Shown here: positions 1-8,992 of the stretch, in pieces
How positions within the stretch are numbered: position 1 is the stretch's first letter
Layout of the letters: every line of letters begins with the position of its first letter
Assembly (NCBI GenBank): GCA_910577585.1
Contig: CAJTNN010000007.1
Span: forward strand, 40,377-99,009
Source: an uncultured Muribaculaceae bacterium
GTDB taxonomy: Bacteria; Bacteroidota; Bacteroidia; Bacteroidales; Muribaculaceae
DNA: 58,633 nucleotides
Direction of reading: 5' to 3'
Notes under the pieces: model-generated
Database searches by the model: none
What the model was told of the DNA's origin: nothing
Seen by the model: the letters and a program-made list of their open reading frames with translations, nothing else
Translations under genes and position numbers: made by a program

Positions 1-2
1 AC

Positions 3-188
3 ACAGCAGGCTTCGCCCGGCAGGTAGCTGGCGGCGCTGATACAGCCGCGCCCGCAAGCCGCCATGGCGATGCCGGCAAGCGCGCGGGAGGGCGCGCCAA
101 GCGCAGCGCTGCCCAAAAGCGCAGCAAGCCGGCCCCCGACCCGCAGCGGCGCAGCCTGCTCGATGAGCCGGCAGGGGAGCGCCGCTAA
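3..188 (+). CDS. 3' end of an unidentified protein (partial)
   Basis: An open frame enters from the left edge and runs 61 codons to a TAA at 186-188. The encoded tail is rich in Ala, Arg, Lys, Pro and Gly and ends in a basic segment (KRSKPAPDPQRR, then a short acidic patch and ERR). Low-complexity basic tails like this are common at the ends of nucleic-acid-binding proteins such as DEAD-box helicases, but no domain is visible and I do not assign a function. It converges with rplS; a repeat block and the rplS terminator lie between them. The other two forward frames contain stops. Confidence 0.4.
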   Translation, partial: TAGFARQVAGGADTAAPASRHGDAGKRAGGRAKRSAAQKRSKPAPDPQRRSLLDEPAGERR

Positions 189-189
189 A

Positions 190-262
190 TCTTAATCCCG
201 ATTAATCGCGATTAATCGAGAAAAATCGGGATTAATCGGGGGAAATCGCGATTAATCGGGTC
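190..262. repeat. ATTAATCGGG-type short repeat block (copy 1)
   Basis: Short units of the type ATCGGGATTAATCGGG and AATCGCGATTAATCGGG are repeated about five times. A stretch of 33 nt (228-260) is identical to part of a second block at 36281-36392. Both blocks lie between convergent genes. Confidence 0.75.
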
Positions 263-306
263 AAAAAAAAGCAGAGGATTGCTCCCCGGAAGGGGGCAAT
301 CCTCTG
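263..306 (-). terminator. rho-independent terminator of rplS
   Basis: Read on the minus strand, an 11-bp stem (CAGAGGATTGC paired with GCAATCCTCTG) is followed by eight T. The loop contains a secondary CCCC/GGGG pairing. It lies 50 nt beyond the rplS stop codon. Confidence 0.9.
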
Positions 307-353
307 TAGGTGTTGGGGTGTTCCTGAGTGGCTTTGCGGGCCACAGCCGGAAT

Positions 354-722
354 TTACGCCTCTTTTGACTTCTTCACGCGGCGCTCTTTGATGCGGGCCT
401 TTTTGCCTGTGAGGCCACGGAGGTAGTAAAGTTTTGCGCGACGCACCTTACCGAGCTTATTGACAGTGATAGACTCGATGAAGGGTGACTCGATGGGGAA
501 GATACGCTCCACGCCGATGCCGTCAGAGATTTTGCGCACAGTGAAGCGCTTCTTGTCGCCGTGGCCGCTGATGCGGATCACAACGCCGCGATACTGCTGG
601 ATACGCTCCTTGTTGCCCTCCTTGATACGGTAAGCTACAGTGATAGTGTCGCCGGGCTGGAAATCTTCAAACTCTTTTTTCGGAGTGGCGAAAGCCTCTT
701 CCGCAATCTTGATCAGATCCAT
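354..722 (-). CDS. rplS: 50S ribosomal protein L19
   Basis: Large-subunit ribosomal protein at the 30S-50S interface. The 122-residue product has the typical L19 layout: an N-terminal helix, then the beta-barrel core FQPGDTITVAYRIKEGNKER, the RVFPIESPFIESI-type segment (here RIFPIESPFIESI), and the C-terminal basic motif RRAKLYYLRGLTGKKARIKE. The ATG at 722 (MDLIKIAEEAF) is chosen over an in-frame ATG 25 codons upstream, because family members begin here and the upstream part lies in the leader. Monocistronic, with its own consensus promoter at 823-853 and terminator at 263-306. Confidence 0.97.
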   Translation of the reverse strand: MDLIKIAEEAFATPKKEFEDFQPGDTITVAYRIKEGNKERIQQYRGVVIRISGHGDKKRFTVRKISDGIGVERIFPIESPFIESITVNKLGKVRRAKLYYLRGLTGKKARIKERRVKKSKEA

Positions 723-822
723 TTCTTTAGAAATATGATTTTGGTTAAGCTTGCAATATGGCCGAGTTTCATTTAAGGGGCCACTCATCGGCCTCACCTC
801 ACCAGAGATTGCAAACCGGCTG

Positions 823-853
823 CAAAGTTACTAAAAATTATCGGTTTATGCAA
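823..853 (-). promoter_or_regulatory. rplS promoter
   Basis: On the minus strand TTGC (853-850), a 19-nt spacer and TAACTTTG (830-823) match the Bacteroidetes -33/-7 consensus exactly. The predicted leader is about 95 nt. Confidence 0.85.
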
Positions 854-1087
854 GTCTGTCGCTTAGGTTTATGCGCCGGGCGTGTGGAGGGGTGGAGTAG
901 AGGTTGAGGCGGAGGTGTAGCGGCGTGTGGCGCTGGGGGAAACTGAACCGGGGGCGTCATCACGACGTCCCCGGTCCACAATTAAAAACCAAAATAAGTA
1001 AGTTCCCCGGACTACACGTCCGAGGGGCCTACAATGAAATTCACGCTGAGTCAAGGTTAACAAAAAACTCTCAGACGTGTGCCATCA

Positions 1088-1135
1088 ACTTCCGGGGGCG
1101 CAGCTGCAACAACTGGTGCTGCGCCCCGTGGAAGT
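1088..1135 (-). terminator. hairpin after the fimbrial operon
   Basis: Stem ACTTCC plus GGGGCGCAG pairs with CTGCGCCCC plus GGAAGT around a 15-nt loop, 50 nt past the last fimbrial stop codon. It lacks an immediate T tract; six T occur about 25 nt later on the minus strand. A probable operon end. I see no gene in the rest of 854-1184. Confidence 0.5.
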
Positions 1136-1184
1136 CTCCGGCTGGTATTCTTACATGCTTTTTTCGTTTATATCGTATGGATGC

Positions 1185-4100
1185 TCACGGACGATCATTA
1201 GTGATGCCCGAGCTATCGAAATAGATGGGATTATCGTTCGTAGTAATGTAGAAGTCTCCCTTTTGTGCTGCCCAACTTCCATTATTGTTGAACACCACTG
1301 CATTGTATTCCGATTTGACATCAATATAGTACCATTTCTCACTTCCGGGATAACTCTCCATCTCTGCTCCGTTTGTGGCATTGCATTGAGAGTTATTTGA
1401 AGAATTGAATGCTTTGCAGAATACGGTCCAATTCTCACTACCGCCATTAGCATGATATATGATTCTTCGCATTCCGTCCGCGATAGGAGCGAGGACTTCA
1501 TTATTGTGGATGACTGCGGGCGTGCCTGTGGGGGCGTTGCGTACGCATTGCCAGTAGTCGCCGAGGGCGGTGGTGTGGAGGCCGGCGGGGCAGTCGGCGC
1601 CGGTGACTTTCCAGCCGCGGAGGTCCTGCGGGGTTTCGGCGTCGGTCTGGCGTGAGCCGCTGCCGTTGGCACCGCGGCTGAAGCTGATGATTTTGCCCGA
1701 CTTCTCCTTGTAGTTGAAGATTACGTAGAGGTCTTCGGGTGAGAAGGCGGTTGACTCGTAGATGAAGTTAAACCAGTTCTTGTCGACCGTATCCCAGCTA
1801 CCGATGGCCTTGCCGGGCCATGTCTCCACAGCGGTGCGGTCGCCGGTGGCTTTATCTACCGTGTAGAGGTAGATGTGAGTGGCCCCCTTGACGAAGAAGT
1901 TGGTCTTCTGCACCGTAGTGTTTGCCGGACTGTCGTCGATACATCTCACAGCCATCGCGAAGCCCTGATAGCCATCCTTACCCGATACCTGGCCGTTGAT
2001 ATATGATGAGGCTGTGCCGGTGAGCATCAGACACTTCAACCAGTTGCCGATCTCCAGTTTCTCGGTTCCGCTCGATGCGGTCTTGCTCCAGTAATATCCT
2101 GCGCGCGACTCACCCTGACGCACGTCAGACGCATCCTTGTAGCCCGCCTTCGGGAAGTATACGGTCTTGCCATAAGCAGTGGTATACTCAGATGTATAAT
2201 AATAACCGCGCGACTCATTCAGGAACTTCGGCGACTTGCGCAGGGCATCCCACTCATCCGACGACGGATAGGTGAAACCCTCCGGACAGAGGTTCGAATC
2301 CATTAATGGGTCGGAATATTTTCCACTTTGATACGTAGCCGGGCGCAGGTAGGAACCCGCAGCCTCCGGATTACCATAGTAAGTGTCGCCCGCAGAGGTC
2401 TCGATATAGAGTTCGGCCGAATGAGCGCCGAGATTGCGGTCGAGCCAGTAGCGGCCCCCCTCCATCTCCACCACTTCATAATAGATGTAGCTGTCGGTTG
2501 ATTCCTTATTGAAGAAACCGCAGTGGTAGAGGTCGGTCGTATAAGCAATCCACTCGTCAGAACCCACAGGAGTCACCTCCAGAATCAGTTCGCCTACACC
2601 ATATGTGAAATTCTCAAGAGCTGAGTCGGCGAACTTAAGCGAGAACTTCGGGCCTTCGCCCGCATTGCATGTCTGCACCCCCGAGAGGAGGGTAGTTCCC
2701 CGAGTCTGCTGATACTGGCATATCTTCACATTGTCGCGTATTACCGCATCTCCCGTCACCGACACGCGCCAGCGGTAGGGTTGTCCATTATAGAGATCCT
2801 TATATCGGATGTCATAGAAGTAGTTGTAGCGGTTGCCGTAGCTGCCATAACGCACCGGGAAGTGGAAACCCTCATTGCGCGGCCAGCCATTGTTGGCCGT
2901 TGAAGAGGTGCCCGCCACTGTGGTAGAGAGGAATGAGAAGTAGTCGGTCTTGTCATCATCGCCATAGCCGTTAATACCCTGGTTGATATGCAGCGTCACC
3001 GCAGCGAAGAGGTCGGAGGCCACGAATGTGCGGTCCCACGTCACAGGTACTGTGCGCTGCAGGCCATTCCAGTTCACAATCACGTTACCTTTGAGCGAGC
3101 CCGGCTCCATCGGTTCGGTAAACTTCACCGTCACCTTCCACACGCTTCCGGCATCATTCTTGTCGGAGTTAGCCGAGTCATCGGGGTCGGCCGGGAAGTC
3201 GGTGCCCACAAACTCATCACCCTCCACCTTCTCGATGCCGCTTACCTCCATCCACTGCACATCGAAGCTGATATTGTCGGCGGTGAGGGTCTCGACCTTA
3301 TCGCCGGCTGAGAGCGAGAGTGTCTTCACGTAGAAGACTTCAGTGTTGCGGATGTTAGAATGATTGCTATGCAGCAGCTCGTGGCTCACACCAAGTTCAT
3401 TATTGCCATCGGTGATCATATTATAGATTACCGGCGCATGGTCGTGAATCTCATAGCTGATAATCTCCGAGCCGTCGCCTGACGGTTTCAGCGAAGGTGA
3501 CACCGGATTTTTCGCAGCCTCCTCAGGGGTGGCGTAGCCTGCGCCATTCACCGCCAGGATGCGGAAATCATAATGGTGGTTAGGGCGAATATCATAGATC
3601 GCGGTAGGCGATTTGAAATCGAGGCGATAATAATACATATTGCTGCTACCCGTAGGGAAAGCCGCCTTCACAATCACATAAGAGGCGCACTCAGCGGTAG
3701 TGCCACGGTTGAGGGTAGGGTGCATGTAGGTCACACCCACCGGTGCATCATCGAAAGATGCAGGCAGACTCACTGTCGCCGGCGCCGCCATCTTTTCGTA
3801 GGCACCCGCCACGCAGCTGCTCTCCGATGCCGTGCCGAAGAGGCGGTAGGCGTAGGGCGCAGTCTCATCAAGATAATCTGAATCGCTGTCAGGCGCCGTG
3901 TAGTCATGCACCGTCAGCTTCGCCGCATTGCGGTAAAGGCATATCGGGGTATAATCGTTAAGGAGCAGATTGTGAAGGTCAATCTTACCGCTCATGGTTA
4001 TGTACTGCGAACCATTGGAGGTGATGGTAAGATTTTGCGACAGCGTAGCGATAACCTCTGTAGTAGTCTTCCCCTTCAGCGCAGAGAAATCCACATCTGA

Positions 4101-4442
4101 ATTAGCCACGAACACAAAGTAGAGGTCGCGGTTCTTGCGCAATGGTGCATCGATGGTGACCTCAAACTTATCACCCGTGAAATCCGTCACCGGCGTCACC
4201 TGCACAAGCGAGGCATCATCGCTCTCATCATCAAACACCAGCATCGTCAGCGACGCCAGGTCATCCTCATTGACAGCGCGCGTGGCCACCTCAGTCATTT
4301 TCGGAATGACATAGTTCACCGTCAGTCGGCCATCATCGGGCAATTCCCCGACGGGATTATCGATCGCCTCCTCGCTGCAAGCCGCAGCTCCGAGCGCCAT
4401 CAGAGCCAATCCCCATATATATTTCATTGCTTTATTCTTCAT
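1185..4442 (-). CDS. fimbrillin-family tip lipoprotein with FISUMP and starch-binding-like modules
   Basis: 1085-residue lipoprotein, last gene of the fimbrial operon. The signal peptide ends in the lipobox LGAAAC-S. About 30 residues later comes the ATRA motif seen near the N-terminus of many Mfa/FimA fimbrillins. The N-terminal half resembles fimbrillin beta-sandwiches. A central stretch (GGRYWLDRNLG ... GFTYPSSDEWDAL ... GFAMAVRCI) is a FISUMP-type domain (Fibrobacter succinogenes major paralogous). The C-terminal ~270 residues hold two segments with the aromatic-rich IYLYT..WPGKAIGSW and VFCKAFNSS...WYYIDV pattern of starch-binding module 26-like domains. By position it corresponds to the distal mfa genes of Porphyromonas (tip or accessory subunits). 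Sugar binding is inference. 18 bp separate it from the upstream gene. Confidence 0.82.
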   Translation of the reverse strand: MKNKAMKYIWGLALMALGAAACSEEAIDNPVGELPDDGRLTVNYVIPKMTEVATRAVNEDDLASLTMLVFDDESDDASLVQVTPVTDFTGDKFEVTIDAPLRKNRDLYFVFVANSDVDFSALKGKTTTEVIATLSQNLTITSNGSQYITMSGKIDLHNLLLNDYTPICLYRNAAKLTVHDYTAPDSDSDYLDETAPYAYRLFGTASESSCVAGAYEKMAAPATVSLPASFDDAPVGVTYMHPTLNRGTTAECASYVIVKAAFPTGSSNMYYYRLDFKSPTAIYDIRPNHHYDFRILAVNGAGYATPEEAAKNPVSPSLKPSGDGSEIISYEIHDHAPVIYNMITDGNNELGVSHELLHSNHSNIRNTEVFYVKTLSLSAGDKVETLTADNISFDVQWMEVSGIEKVEGDEFVGTDFPADPDDSANSDKNDAGSVWKVTVKFTEPMEPGSLKGNVIVNWNGLQRTVPVTWDRTFVASDLFAAVTLHINQGINGYGDDDKTDYFSFLSTTVAGTSSTANNGWPRNEGFHFPVRYGSYGNRYNYFYDIRYKDLYNGQPYRWRVSVTGDAVIRDNVKICQYQQTRGTTLLSGVQTCNAGEGPKFSLKFADSALENFTYGVGELILEVTPVGSDEWIAYTTDLYHCGFFNKESTDSYIYYEVVEMEGGRYWLDRNLGAHSAELYIETSAGDTYYGNPEAAGSYLRPATYQSGKYSDPLMDSNLCPEGFTYPSSDEWDALRKSPKFLNESRGYYYTSEYTTAYGKTVYFPKAGYKDASDVRQGESRAGYYWSKTASSGTEKLEIGNWLKCLMLTGTASSYINGQVSGKDGYQGFAMAVRCIDDSPANTTVQKTNFFVKGATHIYLYTVDKATGDRTAVETWPGKAIGSWDTVDKNWFNFIYESTAFSPEDLYVIFNYKEKSGKIISFSRGANGSGSRQTDAETPQDLRGWKVTGADCPAGLHTTALGDYWQCVRNAPTGTPAVIHNNEVLAPIADGMRRIIYHANGGSENWTVFCKAFNSSNNSQCNATNGAEMESYPGSEKWYYIDVKSEYNAVVFNNNGSWAAQKGDFYITTNDNPIYFDSSGITNDRP

Positions 4443-4460
4443 TGTTCAGAATCGCTATTC

Positions 4461-7400
4461 TCAATAGATTTGAATGAGGTAATCATATGTCTGTCCGGTG
4501 ACCTTGTTGCCTCGTTTCGATTTGGCACTGGTCCAGGCTGCAGGAAAGATATTATTTCCGTCTCCTTTACTCAATCTATACCATATATCGTCATTATCAT
4601 TGTCAAGAGTCACATCGTAATAATATCTGCCCAGATAGTCACCCATATTTTCATATCTATTCTCTTGATTATCTTTAGATAGATTTATATGAGTGCGGTC
4701 ATCCTTATACCACGTAAATCTGTACACCACGCCCGAAGAGGATGAGCCACCGTAGGTAATGTAATCAGGGTTGCCACCTACAGCGGTGTAGCGGTTTGTG
4801 GTGTTGTCGAGGAGGATGTCCTGGGTTTGGGTAGTTTTATTGCCATTGTTGCTGAATATCAGATATTGTGCATTCTTGTCAATTTTGGCATACCAACGGC
4901 CTTGGCTATCTTGCTCCATCGCTACGCCCGGCCAAGTGTTATTACCTGTGCTATTCCACCAGTAGACATAAGGCGGATTCCAGCCTGCGGGGTTATCGAA
5001 GTAGATGATACCGTTCCCCTGCTTGCGCCAGTTGTAAGAGCTGCTTGCATCGGGACCATTCGGAGAGAATGCCTTTGTATCCCAATAGAACCAGCCCTCA
5101 TGCGACGGATAGTCGAAGAGCGGCACACCCACCTGGTCGTTGCCAGGATAACGACCACCATTTCCTGAGTGCAAATTGGCCCACATCAGCAGGGTTTTGC
5201 CCGGAGTGGCGAGACCGGATAGACTGATAGTCCACCACTGATAGCCATCTTTGGGATCACCCTCCTTCTGCATATTGATGCCCGGCCAAAGGACATTGTA
5301 GTTTGTGTTGTTGCAGTCATTGCAACCGCATGACGCGCGATAGTCGGCATAGAAATCAAAGTCTATAAAATAGTGGTCGGTATTGCCTTTCGGAGCCCAA
5401 GTACCACTGAGATAGAGAAAGCCCTCTCCATAGGTACAACGCGCAGCATTGGCCAACTCATCTTTATTCTTCTTCTCATCCCATCCCTTGAAAGCGATTT
5501 TGCCAGTGAAGGAGTACTCGAGGGCGGCATTATGGTTAGTACCCTCAATATATCCCACCGGCAGTGATGCAAATGGCTTCCCGGAGTAGTGTGTGCCGGG
5601 CATAGAGGCCGGTAATTCCAGACACTGATAAGCGTACATATGAGCCGCTGTCCAGGATGAGGGTGCCTGGAAGTGGATGATGTAGTCGTCGTTAGAGGGG
5701 ATGATGTTGAAGGTGACATCCACATCGTTGATGATGTCGGCGCCGGAGAAGCCGGTGTTGTCGACGCTTACGGTGAATATCTGCTGCTTCAGTGCGCTCC
5801 AGAAGTCATCGCCCGAGTTGAGTCCGCTGTATTTCACTTTGAAGGTGTAGACACCGTTGTAGCTATCCTCCATCGTGATGGTGGTGGCGTCGGTGAGACT
5901 GATCTCACGGCCATCCATATCGTAAAGCTTGAAATATTGGGTGTCGATCCAGGTCTTCGGCGAGATGGTGAACTTCTCGATGTTGGTCTTCACTGTCACC
6001 GTATACTCACCATTGTAGGCACCCGACGCCACATTCTCGCGCACATCGATTGACACATCAGTCGGGTCGACTGTCAGGAATCGCTTCAAGCGCAGCGCCT
6101 CGATATCCACGCGCTTGCGCAGCGGACCCGCCACCACATGGAAGCCCCTCAGATAGCGCGACATCGTAAGATCCGCCTCTGACTCACCGAGCAGGATGTT
6201 GTTGATAGTCGGGTAGAACTGCGAGCGCAGGGCCGGGTTGACATTGATCTTAAGTTGGTCGCCCACCACATCGATGATGTAGAGCGGGATAGCCTCCTTC
6301 ATGCCTTCACCCTGGTAGGTGGGTATATCAAACTTCAGTTCATTGGCCGGTACGCTGCTCTCCCACCAGATGGAATACTCCTCACCCGCCACAAGCTGCG
6401 ATATTGAGGTCTGGTCGAGATGCAGGTAGCAATTACCCTGCAGCGTGTAGTAGAGCGCATTGACGGTCCACGGCTCGACTTGAATGTTGCTTAGTACGAT
6501 GGTTTCAGGTCCGGTGACTTTCCCCACCAGATCATACGCAAACCCTCGGCGCAGAGTCTTCTCGCCGTCAGAGTCAGCCGCCGGCAGCAGCGGCAGATGA
6601 TACTTCAGATCAGTGCCCGCCTCTGCATGAAGCGTCATCGAAGTCAGCGTAGACTCCGACAGATTCTCAGGCACGTAGAAAATATTGTTCCAGGCCTTCT
6701 GCTGGGTAACGCCCTCCTCATTTTCATACCACAGGATCTCAAAATCATCCTTGTAATTGAAAGAATTAAAGGAGGGTAATATCTGGTCAACCTCCTCCTC
6801 TGTATAGGGTTTGCGGCGGTCGTGGTCATGATAGAGGTATCCGATGAAATAGAGGTAATCTAATGTTCTCTTTTCGGTGAATGCTCCATTCAGCTCATCA
6901 TAATCCTTGCCCGGAGCTACGCATGTGGCGCCAGTAGCCAGATTCTGCATTTGAACATCATGAGTTTCAAAAAACATACCCGAAGGCATGAAATCAGAGT
7001 AAGACTCACCATCATAGAAGAGTGTCATGCCCACTTTGGCGCAGAGGTAGGTGAGGTCGGCGTGAATCAGGGTCTGCTCACCCTTCGAAATCTTGACGGT
7101 GCCGCCGGTGAGGGGGTTGCCGTTGAGGGTCATCTCAGTCGGCAGGCAGGCCATCGGGAGACCAGCTTTCTTGCTGGTGATGGTGTATGTATCGAGCAGA
7201 TAGCGGCCGTCGGCATCAATGAAGTTCAGCTGCAGATTGCGCAGGTCATCCTCATCAGAGGGTGCCTTGTAGGAGCCGTCGGTGTAGTCGTCAAGGTTAG
7301 CCACCACATAGAGGTGGTAGTTACCCTCCGGCAGCATCTCATCGAGCTGATAGAGAGTGGCATTGTCATGCACCCCCAGCATACCGTCATCAAGCGATGT

Positions 7401-7688
7401 GATAGCCGTCAGGTCGATAGCCTTGCTGAAGGCACCGTCGGCAGCGTCAAAGGCTATCAGATAGAGCGAATTGACGCGGCACTCAGCCTCCAGGGGGTTG
7501 AGTGTGGCATCACTCCCACCCGCACGGGTGGCCATCTCCGCCATCCCCTCGACATTCGGGATACGCAGCACGGTCCCCTGCAGCGCCTCATAGTCAGGGC
7601 GCGGCATCTCGTCGGCGCAGCCCCCGAGACCCACAGCCACTGCCATCAAAGTCAGCAGTGAGAGAAATATATGATGAAATCGTTTCAT
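4461..7688 (-). CDS. large fimbrillin-family tip adhesin with starch-binding-like modules
   Basis: 1075-residue lipoprotein. The ATG at 7688 (MKRFHHIFLSLL) gives a clean signal peptide with lipobox GLGGC-A; an upstream in-frame ATG would add 22 residues of non-signal sequence. ATRAG follows about 30 residues after the cysteine, as in fimbrillins. The first ~400 residues look like a fimbrillin domain, the middle (after RFLTVDPTDVSIDV) like Ig/BACON-type beta-sandwiches. The last ~400 contain repeated aromatic-rich modules, such as IIYFDNPAGWNPPYVYWWN followed by TWPGVAM, which resemble starch-binding module 26. One CGCNDC cysteine cluster is present. Fourth gene of the operon; likely a surface-exposed pilus-tip adhesin. 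Confidence 0.82.
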   Translation of the reverse strand: MKRFHHIFLSLLTLMAVAVGLGGCADEMPRPDYEALQGTVLRIPNVEGMAEMATRAGGSDATLNPLEAECRVNSLYLIAFDAADGAFSKAIDLTAITSLDDGMLGVHDNATLYQLDEMLPEGNYHLYVVANLDDYTDGSYKAPSDEDDLRNLQLNFIDADGRYLLDTYTITSKKAGLPMACLPTEMTLNGNPLTGGTVKISKGEQTLIHADLTYLCAKVGMTLFYDGESYSDFMPSGMFFETHDVQMQNLATGATCVAPGKDYDELNGAFTEKRTLDYLYFIGYLYHDHDRRKPYTEEEVDQILPSFNSFNYKDDFEILWYENEEGVTQQKAWNNIFYVPENLSESTLTSMTLHAEAGTDLKYHLPLLPAADSDGEKTLRRGFAYDLVGKVTGPETIVLSNIQVEPWTVNALYYTLQGNCYLHLDQTSISQLVAGEEYSIWWESSVPANELKFDIPTYQGEGMKEAIPLYIIDVVGDQLKINVNPALRSQFYPTINNILLGESEADLTMSRYLRGFHVVAGPLRKRVDIEALRLKRFLTVDPTDVSIDVRENVASGAYNGEYTVTVKTNIEKFTISPKTWIDTQYFKLYDMDGREISLTDATTITMEDSYNGVYTFKVKYSGLNSGDDFWSALKQQIFTVSVDNTGFSGADIINDVDVTFNIIPSNDDYIIHFQAPSSWTAAHMYAYQCLELPASMPGTHYSGKPFASLPVGYIEGTNHNAALEYSFTGKIAFKGWDEKKNKDELANAARCTYGEGFLYLSGTWAPKGNTDHYFIDFDFYADYRASCGCNDCNNTNYNVLWPGINMQKEGDPKDGYQWWTISLSGLATPGKTLLMWANLHSGNGGRYPGNDQVGVPLFDYPSHEGWFYWDTKAFSPNGPDASSSYNWRKQGNGIIYFDNPAGWNPPYVYWWNSTGNNTWPGVAMEQDSQGRWYAKIDKNAQYLIFSNNGNKTTQTQDILLDNTTNRYTAVGGNPDYITYGGSSSSGVVYRFTWYKDDRTHINLSKDNQENRYENMGDYLGRYYYDVTLDNDNDDIWYRLSKGDGNNIFPAAWTSAKSKRGNKVTGQTYDYLIQIY

Positions 7689-7741
7689 ATGGTCGATGTA
7701 GTTGTGTGTGTCAGCGTTATGAATCAGGTGTGAGTGAGGGA

Positions 7742-8983
7742 TTATTGATGCCATTCAGAGTCCGAGCCCAGCTCGCCGTTGAACTTCTCATATCTCCACT
7801 GCTTGATGCACACCTCAAGTTCGGGGGTGTAGGCAGTGCCCACGCCGGTGATTTTATATTCATATATATGGTTGCGCAGGATATCCCACTTCTCGGCCGA
7901 CTCATCATATGTGCCGTCGGCAGTGTAGCGGGAGAAGTGTACCGTATTCTCGCGTATCTCCTCGATGCCGTCGGTGGTGTAGCGCAGGGTCAGCACCAGT
8001 TCATTTGCCGGATCATCCGAATTGCTCACCTCCGGCAGATAGAAACTCAGCAGTTGCTCAGAAGAGACCTCCCCCTCGGCCAGTTCGGCGTCAGGGTCAG
8101 CCGTCACGGTGAAACCACCTAAGAGCGGCGACGAGAGTTCGTTGAGCGTATTCGTGAAGAGGAGCTTATTGGTAGAGGTGAGGGTATTCCAATCACCTGG
8201 GACTACATATCCGCTGCTGTTCATGCGGTTGAGCGACATCGACACCAGTCTCACCTCGCGTCCATCGGGATGCTCATCATCCTTTACGGCAAACAGCTCA
8301 TCGCTGACGCGCATTCTCACCTGTGCCATTGCGCGGAGCAGGTCGACATCAGCGAGGTGTTTCAGCTGCCCCATCTCGATATCGGAGAGGTCGGCCTTCG
8401 CCACACCCCACATCGGGATAGCCGGGAACGCCACCGGGGTTGTTGACAATGGGGTGCCGTAATAATTGAAGCTCAGACTTCCTGCCGCAGCCGGGTCGGA
8501 GGGGTAGGCATTAGCGAATATGGCAAGGCGGAAATTTCCGGCACGCAACTCCTCGGCTGTGAGGGTGGTCTGCAGGATGCCGGTGATGTTGTAGACGACT
8601 CTCCCCGAGGTCTCCGAGCGTTGCTTGGTGACGATGCTCACAGTGCCCGCGATGTTGGCCGACTCCAGGTCGAGCGAGCCATCATCCTTGACGGCATAGA
8701 GCACCGGATTGAGCGAATCGAGCGTCACGTCAAACTCAGAGGCATCGGTAGTGGGGTAGGGGTCATCCCACGACTCATTGTCGGTGGCCAACGGCGCACC
8801 CGCGCGGGTTTTGACCTGCGAGGTCGTGCGGTCGACCGCCAACTGGAACTCCACCACCAGCCGGTCATGTAATCCGGTCGGGTCATCCGGCATCGGCAGC
8901 GGCTGATGCTCGGAGTCGCACCCCGAGGCCAGCAGCATCATTCCCGACAGAATGATATAAGATGATAGGTATATTCGTTTCAT
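7742..8983 (-). CDS. fimbrillin-family lipoprotein (accessory pilus subunit)
   Basis: 413 residues. Signal peptide with lipobox LLASGC-D, then KTRAG about 35 residues later, the usual arginine-cleavage-type site near the start of mature type V pilins. The body alternates beta-strand-rich segments and ends in NHIYEYKITGVG...CIKQWRYE, a pattern common near the C-terminus of Mfa-like fimbrillins. It lies 9 bp downstream of the Mfa2-like gene and 53 bp upstream of the large tip gene. By order it matches Mfa3/Mfa4-type accessory subunits, but I cannot tell which. Confidence 0.82.
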   Translation of the reverse strand: MKRIYLSSYIILSGMMLLASGCDSEHQPLPMPDDPTGLHDRLVVEFQLAVDRTTSQVKTRAGAPLATDNESWDDPYPTTDASEFDVTLDSLNPVLYAVKDDGSLDLESANIAGTVSIVTKQRSETSGRVVYNITGILQTTLTAEELRAGNFRLAIFANAYPSDPAAAGSLSFNYYGTPLSTTPVAFPAIPMWGVAKADLSDIEMGQLKHLADVDLLRAMAQVRMRVSDELFAVKDDEHPDGREVRLVSMSLNRMNSSGYVVPGDWNTLTSTNKLLFTNTLNELSSPLLGGFTVTADPDAELAEGEVSSEQLLSFYLPEVSNSDDPANELVLTLRYTTDGIEEIRENTVHFSRYTADGTYDESAEKWDILRNHIYEYKITGVGTAYTPELEVCIKQWRYEKFNGELGSDSEWHQ

Positions 8984-8992
8984 CAGACCGGA

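Noticed and set aside
6951..7661. 236-codon open frame opposite the large tip gene
   Set aside because: Shadow of a strongly coding gene with a lipobox and fimbrillin features; the protein has shadow composition (rich in Val, His, Arg) and no domain.
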